From the NCBI RefSeq assembly GCF_901709675.1, contig NW_023590222.1:132001-196000 (forward strand): DNA of 64,000 nucleotides, in the 5' to 3' direction. Both the position numbers and the translations under genes were made by a program. The notes under the pieces were generated by a model, which did no database searches, was not told the origin of the DNA, and saw only the letters and a program-made list of their open reading frames with translations. Positions 39,713-52,665 of this stretch are shown here, piece by piece. The DNA comes from Syngnathus acus. Its lineage: Eukaryota; Chordata; Actinopteri; Syngnathiformes; Syngnathidae. How positions within the stretch are numbered: the first letter of the stretch is position 1; each line of letters opens with the position of its first letter.

Positions 39713-40377
39713 CAGTGATATTTGAGAAGTGAAATGAAGTTTATTGGATTTGCAGACAGTGTGCAATCATTATTTCATCAAAAGTAGGCAGGTACATAAA
39801 TTTGGGCACCCCAAGAGAAAAATGACAATATTTCAATATCAATATTTAGTAGATCCTCCTTTTGCAGAAATAACAGCCTCTCGACCAGTGGTTCTTAACC
39901 TGGGTTCGGTCGAACCCTAGGGGTTCGGTGAGTCGGTTTCAGGGGTTCGGCAGAGCCTCCACTCCGGAGGTCCAAACACACCTGATTAATAAATTCGCAT
40001 ATCTGAACTGGTCTCGCAAAGGCAACAGCAGAAGTCACACTGATTTGCTGGTATGTCATTTGTTGTGAATTCATGCATCGTGTTGGTTCTATTCTTTGAA
40101 CAAGGTGATGTTTATGCACGGCTCATTTTGTGCACCAGTAAAAACATCTCTGTCTTCAATTTGAAAAAAATAAATATATATTCACAAAAGAGGGGTTCGG
40201 TGAATGGGCATATGAAACTGGTGGGGTTCAGTGCCTCCAACAAGGTTAAGAATCACTGCTCTAGACACTTCCTATAGCTTCCAATGAGTGTGGATTCTGG
40301 TTGAAGGTATATTTCACCATTCTTCTTGACAAATCTGAAAGTCCCATAAACTTCATTTCACTTCTCAAATATCATTG
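39713..40377. mobile_element. Tc1-like remnant (copy E)
   Basis: Inverted counterpart of 10396-11060. Confidence 0.6.
39886..40258. mobile_element. hAT-type MITE (copy E)
   Basis: 373 bp, CAGTGGTTCTTAACCT to AGGTTAAGAATCACTG. Confidence 0.85.
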
Positions 40378-40410
40378 TGTCTGTCCGTTATATGATATAT
40401 TTTACTGATA

Positions 40411-41100
40411 TTGCCTCTGAACAGGCGAGCAAGTGCTCCTCCGGCCGTCATGACTACATTCTACCGTGGCACCATTGAGAGCATCCTCTCCAGTTGTATC
40501 GCTGTTTGGGGTGGTAGCTGCACTGAATACAACATGAAGGCCCTGCAGCGCATAGTGAACACAGCTGGTAAGATTATTGGTGCTTCACTCCCCTCCCTGA
40601 AGGACATTTACACCTCCCATCTCACCCGCAAGGCGACCGCGATCGTGAGTGATGTGAGTCACCCCGCTCACTCTGTGTTTGATCTTCTGCCCTCTGGGAA
40701 GAGGTACAGGAGCCTGCGCTTCCGCACCACCAGACTCACCAACAGCTTCATACTCCAGGCTGTTATGATCCTGAACTCTCTCCCCCCTTCTGCGTAGCGT
40801 CCTGTACTTTTGCGGTATATTCTGACTGTCTGCTGTATGCACACTTGCTCCATTTTTGCTCCTCTTATTTATTATGTTATTTATTTATTTATTATTTATT
40901 CATCACTCTTATTTATTCATTGTTTGTGCCTTCTTGTTTTTATTTTTCGTGTTGTTTACTTGTATGTATATTGTGTACTATGTCTTGTCACCGTGGGATA
41001 GTGGGGAACTTTTTTCAGACAGTGTTTTACATGTATGGGGAATTTGCTTTGATAACGTGCTACACATAGACAAACAAAGATGATATAAATAAATTTGGAT
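40411..41100 (+). mobile_element. L2 3' end, 5'-truncated (copy E)
   Basis: Frame 40411-40797, then the TTATTTATT-rich 3' UTR. Confidence 0.8.
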
Positions 41101-41337
41101 GGGTTAATTTTCATTTTATCACAAAATTCAACTATGATTGAATAAAGGTCTAAACTTTAGACCTTACATGTCTAAGAAAAAAAGTCGTGGTGTTTAATAT
41201 ATCTTGCTTGGGTCATCTAAATCTTAGTAAGCAGCATATGTGAGGATAATTAGATACTGATACAGTAGTAACAATTGGACAATTTAAAAGCAACCGTGAT
41301 AAAGTTATATATTGAAAAGGATTACTCCAAACTCACC
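41101..41337. other. AT-rich flank of the small exons (copy E)
   Basis: Inverted equivalent of 25446-25679; nothing recognised. Confidence 0.4.
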
Positions 41338-41759
41338 TCACTTTTTGGCAGACTTTTCATTACTTGGGCCACGAGATGTGAAGGTACAAGAGGTCACTTC
41401 TATGACTTCTGGCATCAGCCCATCTGAAATGATGATTTTTAAGTACAGAAAAAAATATGTTAAACTTATCTTATTAGGACAGCAAACACACGGATCAAGG
41501 GTACAGTTTCTAACAGCAAACTAAAGAGAAAAAAAAACTATCTACACTTGTGCTCATAAGGAGTTATTTATTACAATAATGTCCTGTAGAACCAATCTTG
41601 TTGGAACCAAATTTGGATTTTGGTAAATACTAGACAGGAGCAGATATGAATGTAATGGACTATTTAAAAGTGGTGGAATTAAAAAATAAATAAATAAAAA
41701 TCAATATTGAAAACGAGGTTAAACTGCAGTTTTACAAACTCACCTTTCTTTTTGGCCAT
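41338..41759 (-). CDS. possible two-exon small protein (copy E, inverted)
   Basis: Exon 1 41744-41759 and exon 2 41338-41423, both minus. Splice sites and reading frame are as in copy B. Confidence 0.4.
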
Positions 41760-43483
41760 TTTCTTCCACTGAGACTTGAACTCAGGTCGCTGGGGTGAGA
41801 GTCCTAACCCTAGCCCTAGCTCTAACCTTAACCCTACCTCTTACCCTATTCCTAACCCTAACCCTAGCTCTAACCCTAGCTCTTACCCTATTCCTAACCC
41901 TAACCCTAGCTCTAACCCTAACTGTAACCCTAACCCTAACTCTTACCCTAATCCTAACCCTAGCTCTAACCCTAGCTCTTACCCTATTCCTAACCCTAAC
42001 CCTAGCTCTAACCCTAACTGTAACCCTAACCCTAACTCTTACCCTAATCCTAACCGTAACCCTAGCTCTTACCCTATTCCTAACCCTAACCCTAGCTCTA
42101 ACCTTAAACCTAACCCTAACCCTAATCCTAGCTCTTACCCTAGCTCTAACCCCTCACCTTTCTTTTTGGCCATTTTTTTCCACTGAGACTTGAACTCAGG
42201 TCGCTGGGGTGAGAGTCCTAACCCTAGCCCTAGCTCTAACCTTAACCCTACCTCTTACCCTATTCCTAACCCTAACCCTAGCTCTAACCCTAGCTCTTAC
42301 CCTATTCCTAACCCTAACCCTAACTGTAACCCTAACCCTTACTCTTACCCTAATCCTAACCCTAGCTCTAACCCTAGCTCTTACCCTATTCCTAACCCTA
42401 ACCCTAGCTCTAACCCTAACTGTAACCCTAATCCTAACCGTAACCCTAGCTCTTACCCTATTCCTAACCCTAACCCTAGCTCTAACCTTAAACCTAACCC
42501 TAACCCTAATCCTAGCTCTTACCCTAGCTCTAACCCCTCACCTTTCTTTTTGGCCATTTCTTCCACTGAGACTTGAACTCAGGTCGCTGGGGTGAGAGTC
42601 CTAACCCTAGCCCTAGCTCTAACCTTAACCCTACCTCTTACCCTATTCCTAACCCTAACCCTAGCTCTTACCCTATTCCTAACCCTAACCCTAGCTCTAA
42701 CCCTAACTCTAACCCTAACTGTAAACCCAACCCTAACTCCTATTCCTAATCCTAACCCTAGCTCTTACCCTATTCCTAACCCTAACCCTAGCTCTAACCC
42801 TAACTGTAACCCTAACCCTAACTCTTACCCTAATCCTAACCGTAACCCTAGCTCTTACCCTATTCCTAACCCTAACCCTAGCTCTAACCTTAAACCTAAC
42901 CCTAGCTCTTACCCTAGCTCTAACCCCTCACCTTTCTTTTTGGCCATTTTTTTCCACTGAGACTTGAACTCAGGTCGCTGAGGTGAGAGTCCTAACCCTA
43001 GCCCTAGCTCTAACCTTAACCCTACCTCTTACCCTAACCCTACCTCTTACCCTACTCCTAACCCTAGCTCTAACCCTATTCCTACCTCAACCCTACCTCT
43101 TACCCTATTCCTAACCCTAGCCCTAGCTCTAACCCAACCCTAGCTCTTACCCTATTCCTAACCCTAACCCTAATCCTAGCTCTTACCCTAGCTCTTACCC
43201 CTCACCTTTCTTTTTGGCCATTTTTTTCCATTGAGACTTGAACTCAGGTCGCTGGGGTGAGAGTCCTAACCCTAGCTCTAACCTTAACCCTACCTCTTAC
43301 CCTAACCCTAGCCCTAGCCTTAACCCTACCTCTTACCCTACCTCTTACCCTATTCCTAACCCTAACCCTAACTCTAACCCTAGCCCTAGCTCTAACCACC
43401 CTAACTCTAGCATATGGTATATGGTTTTATGGGGGAGCACACGAGCAACTCTGTTGCAAATTTTTCAAGGATAAGATATTTTT
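41760..43483. repeat. TTAGGG-like minisatellite (copy E, inverted)
   Basis: CCCTAA-type words on the plus strand. Further exon-1-like copies (minus) at 42158-42173, 42542-42557, 42932-42947 and 43206-43221, each next to the tRNA 3' half. This is one of the longest copies, with four internal units besides the terminal one. Confidence 0.85.
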
Positions 43484-43859
43484 GGTCCCACTGGGATTTG
43501 AACTCAGGTCGCTGGGGTGAGAGTACAGAGCACTAACCACTACACTACAGAAACCCACGCCATTACTTCATGGATGTTACCTATATGGTTTTATGGAGCA
43601 GCTCACAAGCAAATAGCATAGATAGGAATAGGTAATGTCAAATAGTTCAGGTTCCACTGAGACTTGAACTCAGGTCACTGGGGTGAGAGACCAGAGCACT
43701 AACCACTAGAGTATGGAACCCACACCATTAATCCATGGAAGTTACGTATATGGTTTATGGAGCAGCTCACAAGCCAGATATAGGAATAGTATAAATAGGA
43801 ATAGGTAAATGCCAAAATAGTTGAGGTTCCACTGAGACTTGAACGCAGGGCGCTGGGGT
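43484..43859 (-). repeat. tRNA-like tandem array (copy E), running into the gap
   Basis: Units on the minus strand at 43484-43555, 43650-43720 and from 43825 into the gap. All have the CTC-type loop. Confidence 0.8.
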
Positions 43860-44359
43860 NNNNNNNNNNNNNNNNNNNNNNNNNNNNNNNNNNNNNNNNN
43901 NNNNNNNNNNNNNNNNNNNNNNNNNNNNNNNNNNNNNNNNNNNNNNNNNNNNNNNNNNNNNNNNNNNNNNNNNNNNNNNNNNNNNNNNNNNNNNNNNNNN
44001 NNNNNNNNNNNNNNNNNNNNNNNNNNNNNNNNNNNNNNNNNNNNNNNNNNNNNNNNNNNNNNNNNNNNNNNNNNNNNNNNNNNNNNNNNNNNNNNNNNNN
44101 NNNNNNNNNNNNNNNNNNNNNNNNNNNNNNNNNNNNNNNNNNNNNNNNNNNNNNNNNNNNNNNNNNNNNNNNNNNNNNNNNNNNNNNNNNNNNNNNNNNN
44201 NNNNNNNNNNNNNNNNNNNNNNNNNNNNNNNNNNNNNNNNNNNNNNNNNNNNNNNNNNNNNNNNNNNNNNNNNNNNNNNNNNNNNNNNNNNNNNNNNNNN
44301 NNNNNNNNNNNNNNNNNNNNNNNNNNNNNNNNNNNNNNNNNNNNNNNNNNNNNNNNNNN
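43860..44359. other. assembly gap, 500 N
   Basis: Exactly 500 unknown bases, so probably a placeholder of arbitrary length. The left flank is reversed tRNA array and the right flank is forward LINE RT. Confidence 0.99.
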
Positions 44360-45990
44360 CAGCTGAGGTCCTAAAGGAAGGTGGAGTAGAGCTCCAGCGC
44401 CACCTCCATTCCTTCTTTCTGAAGGTCTGGGAAAAAGAAGTACTCCCCTCGGAGCACAGGGATGCTCTGATAGTGACCATTTTCAAGAAAGGGGACAAAG
44501 CGGATTGCGGAAACTATAGGGGCATCTCGCTCCTTTCAACAGTTGGCAAAGTACTTGCTCGTGTTCTTGCCAATCGCCTACTGCCACTGTCTGAGGAAGT
44601 TCTCCCAGAATCGCAGTGCGGTTTTCGCCCATCTAGAGGCACTGCAGACATGATTTTTACAGCACGCCAACTCTAGGAATAATGCCGTGAGCATAAACAG
44701 CCTTTGTTCATGGCTTTCATAGACCTGACAAAATCCTTCTGAAGTATGGTTGCCCGGATAAATACGTCAGAATACTGCGTTTATTACATGACGGAATGAC
44801 AGCCACAGTGCTCAACAACAGCTCCTTGACTGAGCCTTTCACTGTAGAGACAGGGGTCAAACAGGGATGCATCATTGCACCCACCCTGTTCTCTGTGTTC
44901 ATTGCCGCCATACTCCACCTCATCAACGAAGAACTACCACACGGAATCCCAATTTGGTACAGAACTGATGGCAGGCTCTTCAACCTTAACAGGTTCAAAG
45001 CCAAAACCAAGATCAGAACCACCACGGTCGTGGAGCTTCAGTATGCAGACGATAATGCCATTGCAGCACACTCTGCAGAAGACCTCCAGGGCATCCTGAA
45101 CTCCTTCGCTAAGGCATACAGAGCCCTGGGTCTGACCGTGAACATCAAGAAGACCCAGGTGCTACATCAACCCCCACCCAACCAGCCATCTACTCCGCCC
45201 ATCAAATGTGGACAACACTGCACTTGAATATGTTCACCACTTCCCCTACCTCGGCTGCCTTCTCTCCTCCAAAGCGGACATTGACTCTGAGGTCAACCAT
45301 CGCCTGAGCTGTGCCAGTGGAGCGTATGCCAGACTGCGGAAAAGAGTCTTTAAAGACAGAGACCTCCGGGTTGACAACCTCCTGGTTTACAAAGCTGTGG
45401 TTTCCCCACCTTACTTTATGGGGCAGAATCATGGACAACCTACAGCAGGCAACTAAGAGCTCTTGAACAACACCACCAGAGAACCTTGAGGAAAATACTC
45501 AGGATCAAATGGGAGGACAGACGCACAAACATCAGCGTTTCTGGAGGAAGCCAGGATACCGAGCATCACCACCTTAATAATGCAGCACCAACTCCGATGG
45601 ACAGGACATCTCATCCGCATGGCTGACACCCGCCTCCCCAAACAGATGTTATACTCCCAGCTGGAGAGAGGTCCGCGAGCCCCGGGCGGGCAAAAGAAAC
45701 GTTTTAAGGACAACCTCAAGACCAGTCTCAAGAAATTCCAAATAACATCTCAGGACTGGGAGCGCATCGCCTTGAACAGGAACTGCTGGAGGGTAGCGGT
45801 GCAAGAAGGGGCAGCACATCATGAAAAGGAACTCCGCCGTGTCCCAGAAACCAAACAACAACTCCGTAAGGAAAGACAAAAACAGGCTCCAGCACGACCA
45901 CAACCCACCACCACTTTCCCCTGCCCACACTGCACAAAAATATGTGGATCCCGGATCGGCCTCTACGCCCACCTGCGGACCCACAAGTAG
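44360..45990 (+). pseudogene. LINE reverse transcriptase with C-terminal C2H2 finger, longest copy (F)
   Basis: Pieces in several frames cover most of an RT. They include IFKKGDKADCGNYRGISLL, ESQCGFRPSRGTADMIF, MAFIDLTK, GVKQGCIIAPTLFSVF, the catalytic LQYADD (about 45039-45053), then LRWTGHLIRMADTRLPKQ and the finger CPHCTKICGSRIGLYAHLRTH. The palm has a small deletion after DLTK and there are stops and frameshifts, so it is dead. The element differs from the L2s: the RT plus C-terminal C2H2 arrangement is found in I/Nimb-like and related non-LTR elements, but the clade is uncertain. The 5' part lies in the gap or is missing. Confidence 0.75.
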
Positions 45991-46040
45991 ACGACCCTGA
46001 GAAGAAGACAGTCATACTCGTCCCGAGTGTCCGCCGATGA

Positions 46041-46064
46041 TGGTGTGTGTGTGTGGTGTGTGTG

Positions 46065-46112
<48 letters not shown>

Positions 46113-46195
46113 TGAGAGAGAGCGAGAAAGAGTGCGAGAGAGAGAGAGAGAGAGAGCAAGAGAGAGCGCGAGAGAGAGCGAGAGCGAGAGAGAAC
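46041..46195. repeat. (GT)n(GA)n microsatellite (copy F)
   Basis: As the other copies; the GT run is interrupted by GG. Confidence 0.95.
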
Positions 46196-46683
46196 GCTCA
46201 ACCGTAGCGTGCCGCCGACCGCCCAACTGCACCGCGCTGGTCGCATTATTGTGACAGAGCCGTCGCTGAAATCTAGAAAATATTTTTAAAGTTCTGATGT
46301 ACTTTCTAAAATTTAAGTGGATCTCAGTGCGCAGGGAGCTTAATTTGGTGCGGTCGGGCAACCGCAGCGCGCCGGGCGCTCACTGTCGCATTGCTTAAAG
46401 AGCGCCTTTGTGTTTTAGGATGGCTTTACTGCTCCCACTTGCTTTCTTTGGAGGCATGATTAGGGGTTAATACAATCCTCAAAGTAACGAAATTACAATA
46501 ACGAACGGAGTCAGTCGGCATCCGGGCCGCGCGCGGTCGGGTTTTCTCGGGTCCTTTCGGCTCATCTTGCGAGGTTCAACCTCCGAATTTTGTTGGACAA
46601 CCGAAGCAAAAAAATCTCGAATTTCTTTGTTCGAATTCCGATTTGTTCGAGAACCGGGACGTTCGAAAACCGAGGTTTGACTG
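46196..46683 (-). mobile_element. spacer plus Tigger-like transposon 5' end (copy F)
   Basis: MPPKK frame 46395-46457 (minus); end at 46683. Confidence 0.5.
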
Positions 46684-46889
46684 TACTCCCAGACTTCCCT
46701 GCCACTTGGCGCTGTACAGAAAGCCAATTATGGGACTAATTGGAATAGCTGGTCTCTGGACACTGGAAAAACTGGTTTCAGATGCCCAGCAATTGACACA
46801 TTAGCAATTAAAAAAAAAAGAAAAAAAAAAAAAGAATTCAAAACTTCTGGCTCCCACACCAGCATATCCTGCCATGGTCTGGACCTTGT
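46684..46889 (+). repeat. poly(A)-ended segment (copy F)
   Basis: As 6193-6406, with several one-base losses. Confidence 0.5.
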
Positions 46890-46960
46890 GGTTCCATAGT
46901 GTAATGGTTAGCACACTGGACTCTGAATCCACTGATCCGAGTTCAAGTCTCAGTGGAACC
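46890..46960 (+). tRNA. tRNA-Gln(CTG)-like (copy F)
   Basis: As 6407-6477. Confidence 0.6.
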
Positions 46961-48106
46961 TCAACCTTTTTTGCATTTACCTATTCCTATCTATACTGCT
47001 TGTGAGCTGCTCTATAAAACCATATACGTAACTTCCATGGCATGAGTTCCATAGTGTAGTGGTAAGTGCTCTGGACTCTCACCCCAGCGACCCGAGTTCA
47101 AGTCTCAGTGGAACCTCAACTGTTTTGGCATTTGCCTATTCCTACATATATGCTTGTGAGCTGCTCCATAAAACCATATACAAACTTCCATGAAACAATG
47201 GTGTGGTTTCCACTGTAGTGGTTAGTCTGTACTCTCACCCCAGCGACCTGAGTTCAAGTCTCAGTGGAACCTCAACTATTTTGGCATTTACCTATTCCTA
47301 TCTATACTGGCTTGTGAGCTGCTCCATAAAACCATATACGTAACTTCCATGAAATAATGTCGTGCGTTCCATAGTGTAGTGGTTAGTGCTCTGGATTCCC
47401 ACCCCAGTGACCGGAGTTCAAGTCTCAGTGGAACATCAACTATTTTGGCATTTACCTATTCCTATGTATATACTATTTGCTTGTGAGGGATAAAACCATA
47501 TACGTAACTTCCATGACGTAATGCCGTGGGTTCCATACTGTAGTGGTTTGTGCTGTGGACTCTCACCCCAGCGACTTGAGTTCAAGTCTCAGTGGAACCT
47601 CAACTATTTTGGCATTTACCTATTCCCATGTATGCTATTTGCTTGTGAGCTGCTCTATAAAACCATATAGGTAACTTCCATGGATTAATAGTGTGGGTTC
47701 CATACTGTAGTGGTTAGTACTCTAGACTCTCACCCAGCGCCCTGCGTTCAAGTCTCAGTGGAACCTCAACTATTTTGGCATTTACCTATTCCTATTTATA
47801 CTATTCCTATAGCTGGCTTGTGAGCTGCTCCATAAAACCATATACGTAACTTCCATGGAATATTGGTGTGCGTTCCATAGTGTAGTGGTTAATGCTCTGG
47901 TCTCTCACCCCAGTGACCTGAGTTCAAGTCTCAGTGGAACCTGAACTATTTTGACATTTACCTATTCCTATCTATGCTATTTGCTTGTGAGCTGCTCCAT
48001 AAAACCATATAGGTAACATCCATGAGTAATGGGTGGGTTCTGTAGTGTAGTGGTTAGTGCTCTGTACTCTCACCCCAGCGACCTGAGTTCAAATCCCAGT
48101 GGGACC
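46890..48106 (+). repeat. tRNA-like tandem array (copy F)
   Basis: Units at 46890-46960, 47044-47115, 47205-47271, 47365-47435 (CCC loop), 47529-47599, 47696-47765, 47871-47941 and 48036-48106. Two are shortened by small deletions. Confidence 0.85.
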
Positions 48107-49667
48107 AAAATATCTTATCCTTGAAAAATTTGCAACAGAGTTGCTCGTGTGCTCCCCCATAAAACCATATACCATATGCTAGAGTTAGGGTGGTTAGGGT
48201 AAGGGTTAGGGTTAGAGCTAGGGTTAGGGTTAGGAATAGGGTTAGGAAAGGGTAAGGGTAGGGTAAGGTTTAGAGCTAGGGCTAGGGTTAGGACTCTCAC
48301 CCCAGCGACCTGAGTTCAAGTCTCAATGGAAAAAAATGGCCAAAAAGAAAGGTGAGGGGTTAGGAATAGGGTAAGAGGTAGGGTTAGGAATAGGGTAAGA
48401 GGTAGGGTTAGGAATAGGGTAAGAGGTAGGGTTAGGGTTAGAGCTAGGGCTAGGGTTAGGGTAAGAGGTAGGGTTAAGGCTAGGGCTAGGGTTAGGGTAA
48501 GAGGTAGGGTTAAGGTTAGAGCTAGGGCTAGGGTTAGGACTCTCACCCCAGCGACCTGAGTTCAAGTCTCAATGGAAAAAAAAAAATGGCCAAAAAGAAA
48601 GGTGAGGGGTAGAGATAGGGTAAGGATTAGGGTTAGGGTTAGGAATAGGTAAGAGCTAGGGGAGGTTGGGTTAGAGCTAGGGTTAGAGCTAGGGCTAGGG
48701 TTAGGAATAGGGTAAGAGGTAGGGTTGAGGTAGGAATAGGGTTAGAGGTAGGGTTAGGGTAAGAGGTAGGGTTAAGGTTAGAGCTAGGGCTAGGGTTAGG
48801 ACTCTCACCCCAGCGACCTGAGTTCAAGTCTCAGTGGAAAAAAATGGCCAAAAAGAAAGGTGAGGGGTTAGAGCTAGGGTAAGAGCTAGGATTAGGGTTA
48901 GGGTTAGGTTTAAGGTTAGAGCTAGGGTTAGGGTTAGGAATAGGGTAAGAGCTAGGGTTACGGTTAGGATTAGGGTAAGAGTTAGGGTTAGGGTTACAGT
49001 TAGGGTTAGAGCTAGGGTTAGGGTTAGGAATAGGGTAAGAGCTAGGGTTAGAGCTAGGGTTAGGATTAGGGTAAGAGTTAGGGTTAGGGTTACAGTTAGG
49101 GTTAGAGCTAGGGTTAGGGTTAGGAATAGGGTAAGAGCTAGGGTTAGAGCTAGGGTTAGGGTTAGGAATAGGGTAAGAGGTAGGGTTAAGGTTAGAGCTA
49201 GGGCTAGGGTTAGGACTCTCACCCCAGCGACCTGAGTTCAAGTCTCAGTGGAAAGAAATGGCCAAAAAGAAAGGTGAGGGGTTAGAGCTAGGGTAAGAGC
49301 TAGGATTAGGGTTAGGGTTAGGTTTAAGGTTAGAGCTAGGGTTAGGGTTAGGAATAGGGTAAAGCTAGGGTTACGGTTAGGATTAGGGTAAGAGTTAGGG
49401 TTAGGGTTACAGTTAGGGTTAGAGCTAGGGTTAGGGTTAGGAATAGGGTAAGAGCTAGGTTAGAGCTAGGGTTAGGATTAGGGTAAGAGTTAGGGTTAGG
49501 GTTACAGTTAGGGTTAGAGCTAGGGTTAGGGTTAGGAATAGGGTAAGAGCTAGGGTTAGAGCTAGGGTTAGGGTTAGGAATAGGGTAAGAGGTAGGGTTA
49601 AGGTTAGAGCTAGGGCTAGGGTAGGACTCTCACCCCAGCGACCTGAGTTCAATCTCAGTGGAAGAAA
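48107..49667. repeat. TTAGGG-like minisatellite (copy F)
   Basis: Exon-1-like copies at 48336, 48586, 48844 and 49258, each after a tRNA 3' half. Confidence 0.85.
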
Positions 49668-50087
49668 ATGGCCAAAAGAAAGGTGAGTTTGTAAAACTGC
49701 AGTTTAACTCGTTTTCAATATTGATTTTTATTTATTTATTTTTTAATTCCACCACTTTTAAATAGTCCATTACATTCATATCTGCTCCTGTCTAGTATTT
49801 ACCAAAATCCAAATTTGGTTCCAACAAGATTGGTTCTACAGGACATTATTGTAATAAATAACTCCTTATGAGCACAAGTGTAGATAGTTTTTTTTTCTCT
49901 TTAGTTTGCTGTTAGAAACTGTACCCTTGATCCGTGTGTTTGCTGTCCTAATAAGATAAGTTTAACATATTTTTTTCTGTACTTAAAAATCATAATTTCA
50001 GATGGGCTGATGCCAGAAGTCATAGAAGTGACCTCTTGTACCTTCACATCTCGTGGCCCAAGTAATGAAAAGTCTGCCAAAAAGTGA
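49668..50087 (+). pseudogene. two-exon small frame, broken (copy F)
   Basis: Exon 1 (49668-49682) has lost one A (ATGGCCAAAAGAAAG), so joining to exon 2 (50002-50087) gives an early TGA. This could be a real mutation or a sequencing error. Confidence 0.45.
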
Positions 50088-50329
50088 GGTGAGTTTGGAG
50101 TAATCCTTTTCAATATATAACTTTATCACGGTTGCTTTTAAATTGTCCAATTGTTACTACTGTATCAGTATCTAATTATCCTCACATATGCTGCTTACTA
50201 AGATTTAGATGACCCAAGCAAGATATATTAAACACCACGACTTTTTTCTTAGACATGTAAGGTCTAAAGTTTAGACCTTTATTCAATCATAGTTGAATTT
50301 TGTGATAAAATGAAAATTAACCCATCCAA
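50088..50329. other. AT-rich flank of the small exons (copy F)
   Basis: Nothing recognised. Confidence 0.4.
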
Positions 50330-51009
50330 ATTTATTTATATCATCTTTGTTTGTCTATGTGTAGCACGTTATCAAAGCAAATTCCCCATACATGTAAAAC
50401 ACTGTCTGAAAAAAGTTCCCCACTATCCCACGGTGACAAGACATAGTACACAATATACATACAAGTAAACAACACGAAAAATAAAAACAAGAAGGCACAA
50501 ACAATGAATAAATAAGAGTGATGAATAAATAATAAATAAATAAATAACATAATAAATAAGAGGAGCAAAAATGGAGCAAGTTGCATACAGCAGACAGTCA
50601 GAATACCGCAAAAGTACAGGACGCTACGCAGAAGGGGGGAGAGAGTTCAGGATCATAACAGCCTGGAGTATGAGCTGTTGGTGAGTCTGGTGGTGCGGAA
50701 GCGCAGGCTCCTGTACCTCTTCCCAGAGGGCAGAAGATCAAACAAAGAGTGAGCGGGGTGACTCACATCACTCACGATCGCGGTCGCCTTGCGGGTGAGA
50801 TGGGAGGTGTAAATGTCCTTCAGGGAGGGGAGTGAAGCACCAATAATCTTACCAGCTGTGTTCACTATGCGCTGCAGGGCCTTCATGTTGTATTCAGTGC
50901 AGCTACCACCCCAAACAGCGATACAAATGGAGAGGATGCTCTCAATGGTGCCACGGTAGAATGTAGTCATGACGGCCGGAGGAGCACTTGCTCGCCTGTG
51001 CAGAGGCAA
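50330..51009 (-). mobile_element. L2 3' end, 5'-truncated (copy F)
   Basis: Frame 50653-51009 with a frameshift near its end. Confidence 0.75.
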
Positions 51010-51042
51010 TATCAGTAAAATATATCATATAGCGGACAGACA

Positions 51043-51707
51043 CAATGATATTTGAGAAGTGAAATGAAGTTTATGGGACTTTCAGATTTGTCAAGAAGAA
51101 TGGTGAAATATACCTTCAACCAGAATCCACACTCATTGGAAGCTATAGGAAGTGTCTAGAGCAGTGATTCTTAACCTTGTTGGAGGCACTGAACCCCACC
51201 AGTTTCATATGCCCATTCACCGAACCCCTCTTTTGTGAATATATATTTATTTTTTTCAAATTGAAGACAGAGATGTTTTTACTGGTGCACAAAATGAGCC
51301 GTGCATAAACATCACCTTGTTCAAAGAATAGAACCAACACAATGCATGAATTCACAACAAATGACATACCAGCAAATCAGTGTGACTTCTGCTGTTGCCT
51401 TTGCGAGACCAGTTCAGATATGCGAATTTATTAATCAGGTGTGTTTGGACCTCCGGAGTGGAGGCTCTGCCGAACCCCTGAAACCGACTCACCGAACCCC
51501 TAGGGTTCGACCGAACCCAGGTTAAGAACCACTGGTCGAGAGGCTGTTATTTCTGCAAAAGGAGGATCTACTAAATATTGATATTGAAATATTGTCATTT
51601 TTCTCTTGGGGTGCCCAAATTTATGTACCTGCCTACTTTTGATGAAATAATGATTGCACACTGTCTGCAAATCCAATAAACTTCATTTCACTTCTCAAAT
51701 ATCACTG
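51043..51707. mobile_element. Tc1-like remnant (copy F)
   Basis: As 10396-11060. Confidence 0.6.
51162..51534. mobile_element. hAT-type MITE (copy F)
   Basis: 373 bp with the same ends and flanks. Confidence 0.85.
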
Positions 51708-51787
51708 CCGCCATCCACCGTGTATGGATTCGGGCTAGCGCCCAAAATTAAATTGGGCTAGTTGATCAACAGCAACGTTTTAAAGAA

Positions 51788-51859
51788 GGGCTTGTCGGGG
51801 AGTTGAACCCAGGACCTCCGACACCCAAAGCAAGAATCATACCCCTAGACCAACGAGCC
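51788..51859 (-). tRNA. tRNA-Pro(TGG) (copy F)
   Basis: As 11141-11212, with GTCGGGG for GTCTGGG at the T-stem/acceptor side. Confidence 0.65.
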
Positions 51860-51946
51860 ATGACGGAAGCTTGCAGACCATGTTACATTCCGTGTAACGT
51901 TGGCCTGTCAAACGCTCCACATTATAGACAACAGTGTTTCCAAGAA

Positions 51947-52018
51947 GAGATCGTCCGGGAGTTAAACCCAGGTAATGATGCACCCTAAGCGAGAATCATT
52001 CCCCTGCACCGCTGAGCT
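51947..52018 (-). tRNA. tRNA-Pro(AGG)-like pseudogene (copy F)
   Basis: As 11303-11374. Confidence 0.5.
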
Positions 52019-52116
52019 CCATAGTCGACCAGCTGACCCCGTTACATTCCGATTGGTAGCCCATGGACCTGAAGACTGAATGTCAGTGATTAATGGAATA
52101 AATGGAATCTGGTTGG

Positions 52117-52258
52117 CCTAAGGCTCCTAATTCCCTAACTTCAAGCCCTAACGCTAACTCTAAAACCAGAACAATAACCAAACCCTAATAATTAACCCCT
52201 AACCTGCTAACTCGCTAACGGTAACCCTCTCACCTTTAACCCTAACCTCTAATGCGCC
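52117..52258. repeat. degenerate CCCTAA-like tract (copy F)
   Basis: As 11475-11620. Confidence 0.6.
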
Positions 52259-52470
52259 CCTAAAGGTAGTGCCCTCTAAACTTGAAGGCAGGCATATACG
52301 AAAAAGACCAGCAGATTGCCCCATTTCAGTACTGTTTTAATAACGTTTACAGATGGTTAAAATCCACATAATAGTTATAAGCGCATGTGTTCTGTGAGCG
52401 TTCCCCTTTCTGCTTCCTCCCTTTCCTTTCTCCCGCCAAGCAGTCCATCTTGCCCCAACACAGGGCATGT

Positions 52471-52540
52471 TCCTTGTTAGTATCGTGGATAGTATCTCTG
52501 CTTGTCGCGTGAAAGACTGGGGTTCGGTTTTCAACCCAAG
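52471..52540 (+). pseudogene. tRNA-Asp(GTC)-like pseudogene (copy F)
   Basis: As 11828-11897. Confidence 0.5.
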
Positions 52541-52665
52541 TGCGTTAACCTATGTTTGCAGCAGAGTTATTAGAGAGCTGCATTGGTTGTGCGTGCATCT
52601 TAAGTGAGTGACCTGTTTTTTCAAAATGAACTCAAACTTTTATCTGTAGCCACCTTCTACTAAAT

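Noticed and set aside
43767-44498. 243-codon frame through the N run
   Set aside because: Made of unknown bases with short real ends.
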